Source of the DNA: Elusimicrobia bacterium RIFOXYA2_FULL_47_53
Lineage (GTDB): Bacteria; Elusimicrobiota; Endomicrobiia; Endomicrobiales; XYA2-FULL-47-53
Direction: 5' to 3'
Length of the DNA: 64,000 nucleotides
Assembly (NCBI GenBank): GCA_001800315.1
Contig: MGVE01000009.1
Span: 35,121-99,120 of the forward strand
Shown: positions 60,385-64,000 of the stretch, piece by piece
Position numbering within the stretch: position 1 is the first letter of the stretch
Layout: each line of letters begins with the position of its first letter
The notes under the pieces: model-generated
Database searches by the model: none
What the model was told of the DNA's origin: nothing
What the model saw: only the letters and a program-made list of their open reading frames with translations
Position numbers and translations under genes: made by a program

Positions 60385-61107
60385 ATGGAATACATTTCCG
60401 GAAGAAATTCAGTCCGCGAGGCGCTTATCGCGGGCACGAAAACTATCAACAAGATACTGCTATCAAAACAGGCCCACGGAACTCCCATACAGGACATCAT
60501 AAGGCTCGCGAAAGAAAAAGGCGTGCCCATGCACCATGTGCCGCCCGAAAGGCTTGACAAGTTTTCCGAAGAAAATAACCAGGGCGTGGTCGCCGAAGTT
60601 TCAAACACGGTTTACCTGGACTTAGACGAACTCTGGGAAAAAGTGAAGGGCGAAACAAAGCCTCTGCTTGTGGTCATGGACGGTATTGAAGATCCGCATA
60701 ATGTAGGCGCCATTATCAGAAGCGCCGTGGCTTTGGGGGCCAACGGAATAATTTTAGGCAAGTGGCGCTCGGCAGGCCTTACGGAAACGGTTTCCAGAAG
60801 CTCGGCTGGAGCCATAGAACACATACCCGTCGCGCGGGTTACCAATATTGCGGAAACCATTAACAGGCTCAAAGAGTTCGGCGTCTGGATTTACGGCGCC
60901 GAGAACGGCGGCAAATCGGTCAGCGAGGAGGAATTTTCCTTCCCGATGGCGCTCGTTATCGGGAGCGAAGGCCAGGGGCTTCACAGGCTTGTCAAAGAGC
61001 GCTGCGATTTTCTGATTTCAATCCCGCAGACGCCGATTATATCGTCTTTAAACGCGTCCTGCGCGTCCGCCATCATTTTGCACGAAATATTTAAGAAAAA
61101 AAATTAG
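60385..61107 (+). CDS. rlmB: TrmH-family 23S rRNA (guanosine-2'-O)-methyltransferase, RlmB type
   Basis: 240 residues. N-terminal substrate-binding domain (YISGRNSVREALIAG, HHVPPERLDKFSEENNQGVVA) and the SPOUT knot with motifs 1-3: DGIEDPHNVGAIIRSA, LVIGSEGQGL and ISSLNASCASAIILHEIF. Methylates the 2'-O of G2251 in E. coli 23S rRNA; the exact target here is inferred. AAGGGGTAAA precedes the ATG. In Firmicutes this gene also follows cysS. Confidence 0.93.
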   Translation: MEYISGRNSVREALIAGTKTINKILLSKQAHGTPIQDIIRLAKEKGVPMHHVPPERLDKFSEENNQGVVAEVSNTVYLDLDELWEKVKGETKPLLVVMDGIEDPHNVGAIIRSAVALGANGIILGKWRSAGLTETVSRSSAGAIEHIPVARVTNIAETINRLKEFGVWIYGAENGGKSVSEEEFSFPMALVIGSEGQGLHRLVKERCDFLISIPQTPIISSLNASCASAIILHEIFKKKN

Positions 61108-61189
61108 CACTGTCAAAAAAAATACCGACACGACATTTCGGGTATGATATAATGTTTGTGATTTTAGATCTTTAAATGGATTTTTATTT

Positions 61190-61417
61190 TCATCCCCCTT
61201 TCGGGCCGGTTATGAGCAAAAGTATTTTTGGATTCCTTCAGTCTTGCCTGTTTGACCTGCCGGCAAGGCAGGGAGTTTGCAAGACTGCCTAAAATATTTT
61301 TGCGAATGGCTCGCAGGTGGCGAATGTCCGCACGAATAAGTGCGGACTTCCATGAGGACGCCGAGATGGTGAGGCGTCGCGTTTCTTTATTACTTTCTTT
61401 GCGCGTTCAAAGAAAGT
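61190..61417 (+). repeat. Dispersed structured element, copy 4
   Basis: Inner arms GCAAAAGTATTTT (61216-61228) and AAAATATTTTTGC (61291-61303, one G-U); a further 9-bp perfect pair CAGTCTTGC (61239-61247) and GCAAGACTG (61279-61287); an inner CCTGCC/GGCAGG; a separate hairpin GTCCGCAC-GAATAA-GTGCGGAC near 61336-61360; then CCGAGATGGTGAGGCGTCGC, GTTTCTTTATT and a 10-bp hairpin ACTTTCTTTG (61392-61401) with CAAAGAAAGT (61408-61417). It fills most of the 460-base gap between rlmB and the response regulator, in the direction of transcription. Confidence 0.8.
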
Positions 61418-61567
61418 TAAAATCAGGTGTTGGGATACCCGAACCGAAATAACATTTCAAGGACAAAATGATTTGCGATTTTAATCTCAAAATGCGGTTT
61501 TCGTCGTACTATGATGTTAAATTGGGACGCAAATGAACAAAAATATAATATTTTTTGGGGGCTGGTT

Positions 61568-62251
61568 ATGACTTACAAAATTCTCGCGGTAGAAGATGTT
61601 CCGGTCCAGCAGAAACTTCTTTCCAGATGCCTTTCTTTGAAAGGCTATGCCTGCGTTTTTGCCGAAACGGGCAATGATGCCGTAAAAAAAGCCGCCGAAC
61701 AGAAACCCGACCTGATTCTTCTGGATCTTTACCTGCCCGACATGGACGGAATAAAAGTTTGCGAGACCCTGCGCTCTAACAAAAAAACCGCCGGCATACC
61801 CATAATAATGCTTACCGCCCGGGGCGATGTTAAAGACATCGTCAACGGGTTAAAAACCGGCGCCGACGATTACATGAGCAAACCGTACAATTATCAGGAA
61901 CTGCTCGCGAGAATTGACGCCATCTTGAGGCGCTCGGAAAGAAACGGGAATATTGATGAGGTTATTAAGAAAGGAACGCTTAAACTGTTCCCTGATGTGC
62001 GAAAAGTAATGGTAGGCAAAAAGACGGTTGACGCCATTACCAGAAAAGAATTTGACCTCTTAGCGCTGCTTTTGCGCAAGAGCCCGCAGATTCTTGATAT
62101 TAAATATCTGATGGACACCATCTGGGGCGAAAACGCGTCCAACGACCCACACACTTTGGACACCCACATCTATAATATACGCAAAAAGCTGGGCGACCCC
62201 GCCGGCTCGCGGATTAAATCGGTTTACGGATTCGGCTATAAGTTTGAATAA
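61568..62251 (+). CDS. OmpR/PhoB-family response regulator
   Basis: 227 residues from ATG 61568, after GGGGGC; a longer frame runs up into the intergenic element but lacks a site. Receiver domain: ILAVEDVPVQQKL, phosphoacceptor in LILLDLYLPDMDGIKV, IIMLTARGDVKD and SKPYNYQELLARID (Lys). C-terminal winged helix ~130-227 with AITRKEFDLLALLLRKSP and TLDTHIYNIRKKLGDPAG. Binds DNA as a dimer when phosphorylated. No cognate kinase lies adjacent; the GAF kinase at 45.9-48.9 kb lacks a partner but any link is speculative. Confidence 0.93.
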   Translation: MTYKILAVEDVPVQQKLLSRCLSLKGYACVFAETGNDAVKKAAEQKPDLILLDLYLPDMDGIKVCETLRSNKKTAGIPIIMLTARGDVKDIVNGLKTGADDYMSKPYNYQELLARIDAILRRSERNGNIDEVIKKGTLKLFPDVRKVMVGKKTVDAITRKEFDLLALLLRKSPQILDIKYLMDTIWGENASNDPHTLDTHIYNIRKKLGDPAGSRIKSVYGFGYKFE

Positions 62252-62254
62252 ATA

Positions 62255-63655
62255 CTAAGGTATCTCGGGCATATAAAGAGGCTCGGGTTTTACCTCTTCT
62301 TCCGTCCTGGTAAGTTTCAACCCGCGTTTCTTCCAGCGCCCGCCGGAGTAATAAAAATAAAAAGCGACAGCGCCGGCGATTGAACTGATTAAAATTCCCG
62401 CCCACAGGCCCGACTCCCGCAAAGCCGTTTTATGCGAAAGGATAAAACACAGCGGCACGCGCAGAAATATCATCGTTGAAGCTATGATGATAAACGAGGG
62501 CAGAGTATCCCCCGCGCCCCTAAGCACTCCCTGATAAGCAAATAATACCGCGAGCGCGAGATAACTTACACCCGCGTAGCGCAGGTAGTGGTTTGTCAGC
62601 AGGATGACATCTCTGTCTTTTGTGAACAACCCTGTGACCGCGTCCGGAAAAATAAGCACCGCCGCCGAAAATAAAAGCGCCATGCCAACCGACAGCAAAA
62701 GCCCCCAGTTCATGATCTGCGGAATCCGCTCAAGTTTTCTCGCCCCTATGTGCTGCGCCGTCATGGCGGAAATAGCCGCGGTGACGGCAAATGAAGCAAG
62801 GAACGCCAGCTGGTCCACGCGGCTGCCTATGCCGAAAGCCGCCGTAACATTGGCGCCGAACCGGTTAGCCAGCGAAAGAATAAACAGGAAGCTTGACGAA
62901 ACAATTATCATCTGCAGCGCCATGGGAAACCCTATGCCCACTATTTTTTTGAAGGTTTTCCAATGCACCTCAAACTTCAGGGTAACTATTTCAAACAAAC
63001 GATGGTTTTTAAGCGCAAAGTAGCTGATAACCGCGGCAACGATATTGGCTATAATTGTTGAAACAGCCGAACCAGCCACGCCAAGCGGAGCTATTACGCC
63101 GGCTCCGGTGATCAGCAGCGGCGCGAGTACGGAGTTGATTATCAGAGAGACCAGCAGAATTTTAAAAGGCGTCTTTGAATCCCCCGTGGCGTTCATTATG
63201 GCGGAAAACCACATGCCCAGCGAGCTGAGAGTCATGGAACCGATAATAAGCGAAAGGAATATTCTGGCTCCGTGATAAAGCTCAGGGGGCGTGCTTATGG
63301 CCTTAAGCAGCATACCGCAAAATACTACTCCTATAATTGAAACAATCACCGAAGCCGCAACTGTGCCTATAAGTGAAGTTGATATGATGTCGGAAAGGGC
63401 TGAATGGTTTTTAGAGCCGAAAGCCTGTCCGGCTAAAATTGAAGCTCCTATTATTATCCCAGCGATCAGAGAAGACAGCAGAAAGACTACCGGCATACCG
63501 GTAGCCACAATGGCCACTCCCGACGGCCCTATCAGGCGCCCGGCCCAGATGGCGTCTATTATCATATAAGCCGCCTGCAGCATGTTGCTGAGCAAAAGCG
63601 GTATCAGAAATTTAATCATCAATCTTGGAATGCTGCCTGTAGTAAAATCTTTCAC
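62255..63655 (-). CDS. MATE-family multidrug or metabolite exporter
   Basis: 466 residues and 12 transmembrane segments. Conserved MATE features: PLLLSNMLQAAYMIIDAIWA, GASILAGQAFGSK, GMWFSAIMNATGDSKTPFKI, FAYQGVLRGAGDTLPS. It probably exports cationic compounds in exchange for Na+ or H+; the substrate cannot be told. The start is a GTG eight bases after AAGGA. It converges on the response regulator gene four bases away, so regulation of one by the other is possible. Confidence 0.92.
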   Translation of the reverse strand: MKDFTTGSIPRLMIKFLIPLLLSNMLQAAYMIIDAIWAGRLIGPSGVAIVATGMPVVFLLSSLIAGIIIGASILAGQAFGSKNHSALSDIISTSLIGTVAASVIVSIIGVVFCGMLLKAISTPPELYHGARIFLSLIIGSMTLSSLGMWFSAIMNATGDSKTPFKILLVSLIINSVLAPLLITGAGVIAPLGVAGSAVSTIIANIVAAVISYFALKNHRLFEIVTLKFEVHWKTFKKIVGIGFPMALQMIIVSSSFLFILSLANRFGANVTAAFGIGSRVDQLAFLASFAVTAAISAMTAQHIGARKLERIPQIMNWGLLLSVGMALLFSAAVLIFPDAVTGLFTKDRDVILLTNHYLRYAGVSYLALAVLFAYQGVLRGAGDTLPSFIIIASTMIFLRVPLCFILSHKTALRESGLWAGILISSIAGAVAFYFYYSGGRWKKRGLKLTRTEEEVKPEPLYMPEIP

Positions 63656-63777
63656 CTAAGTTTTCCTTTATCTGGCTGGAATATCCCTAATCCACCGGCA
63701 GGGTGGCTTCACCGGCCCGGCAAAATCTTCGCCATTGGCCTCCGGAGCTGTCCGGGAATCAGGGAATTACGGCAAGC

Positions 63778-63806
63778 TTGAAATTTAACTATATATTAAG
63801 TATAAT
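63778..63806 (+). promoter_or_regulatory. Promoter of tRNA-Thr
   Basis: TTGAAA (63778-63783), 17 bases, TATAAT (63801-63806), about 40 bases upstream of the tRNA. The rest of the gap 63656-63777 holds GC-rich short hairpins (CCACCGGCAGGGTGG) and no gene. Confidence 0.6.
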
Positions 63807-63851
63807 CCTATCTGTAAAAAATATCACGCGCGATTGATATCGTCATAAAAT

Positions 63852-63924
63852 GCCGACGTAGCTCAGCTGGTAGAGCAACGGTTTTGTAAACCGTTGGTCG
63901 GAGGTTCAAGTCCTCTCGTCGGCT
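63852..63924 (+). tRNA. tRNA-Thr(TGT)
   Basis: Acceptor GCCGACG pairs with CGTCGGC, discriminator T; D-arm GCTCAGCTGGTAGAGC; anticodon stem ACGGT...ACCGT around TTTGTAA gives TGT, reading ACA; T-arm GAGGTTCAAGTCCTC. 73 bases, no encoded CCA. Confidence 0.95.
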
Positions 63925-63981
63925 ATAGTTTTTGTCAAAAAGTGAATAACTGTTGACAACATATTAAGTAGTTCAGGTTCC

Positions 63982-64000
63982 CCGCCACTACTGCGTTGGC
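63982..64000. repeat. Start of a repeat cut by the window edge
   Basis: CCGCCACTACTGCG (63982-63995) is identical to 22916-22929 in the intergenic island. The unit is truncated by the end of the window. Confidence 0.4.

Overview
The window looks like a chromosomal segment of a diderm (Gram-negative-type) bacterium with close to half G+C by eye. Several proteins carry Sec signal peptides. There are FecR, PilT and PilZ proteins, much cyclic-di-GMP machinery, and one exported multidomain protein whose C-terminal FlgD/Ig-like domain resembles the sorting tails of environmental candidate phyla. An uncultured Elusimicrobiota-like lineage would fit, but that is inference and no marker here settles it. 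No transposase, integrase, phage gene, rRNA or CRISPR array is visible.

Layout. 1-9.1 kb, all minus: a FecR-domain protein running off the edge, a lone MalK/UgpC-type ABC ATPase, two membrane GGDEF proteins, an RlmD-type rRNA methyltransferase and a four-PAS HD-GYP protein. 9.3-16.5 kb: three surface or secreted proteins crossed by a 2.3-kb AT-rich block whose two edges both fall in DUF11-like domains. 16.9-21.8 kb: endonuclease IV, a DUF3820 protein, an AlbA_2/Schlafen-type ATPase regulator and a secreted amidase. 21.8-23.2 kb is a repeat-rich intergenic island that also holds a candidate small RNA and a 14-residue Lys/Ala micro-ORF with an exceptional ribosome binding site, followed by tRNA-Leu(CAA). 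23.3-27.7 kb, minus: polysaccharide deacetylase, ABC-2 exporter, CTP-dependent lipid-kinase-like protein and M50-type protease. 27.9-30.7 kb, plus: a PAS-GGDEF-HD-GYP enzyme and a secreted cyclophilin/DJ-1 fusion.

Two long minus-strand operons dominate 31-54.5 kb and share a nucleoside-salvage theme. Operon one (38.5 to 31 kb): PfkB kinase, cytidine deaminase, Na/Pi cotransporter, a degenerate histidine-kinase-like ATPase, two membrane proteins of unknown function, and an ATP-cone/uridine-kinase-like protein. Operon two (54.5 to about 38.7 kb): tpiA, a PilZ protein, rpiB, deoC, pilT, a 59-residue ORF, a DnaA-type AAA+ protein with no DnaA DNA-binding domain, a triple-GAF histidine kinase, deoB, punA, deoA, recJ, mtnP and a nucleotidyltransferase/small-protein pair. 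Cdd, DeoA, PunA, DeoB, DeoC, RpiB and TpiA together make a near-complete route from nucleosides to glycolysis.

54.6-64 kb: a DUF1805 protein, then a plus-strand housekeeping run (TPR protein, aroE, YacL-like PIN/TRAM, ispD, ispF, cysS, rlmB) with an order like the yacL region of Firmicutes, then an orphan OmpR-type regulator, a MATE exporter and tRNA-Thr(TGT).

Two dispersed non-coding element families are the most notable non-genic feature. One is a highly structured element with a conserved hairpin and base-paired nested arms, in four copies, always oriented with flanking transcription. The other is a MITE-like element ending in TTGAGTCAATTGAAAAA. The most unusual protein is the DnaA paralogue with novel N- and C-terminal regions.
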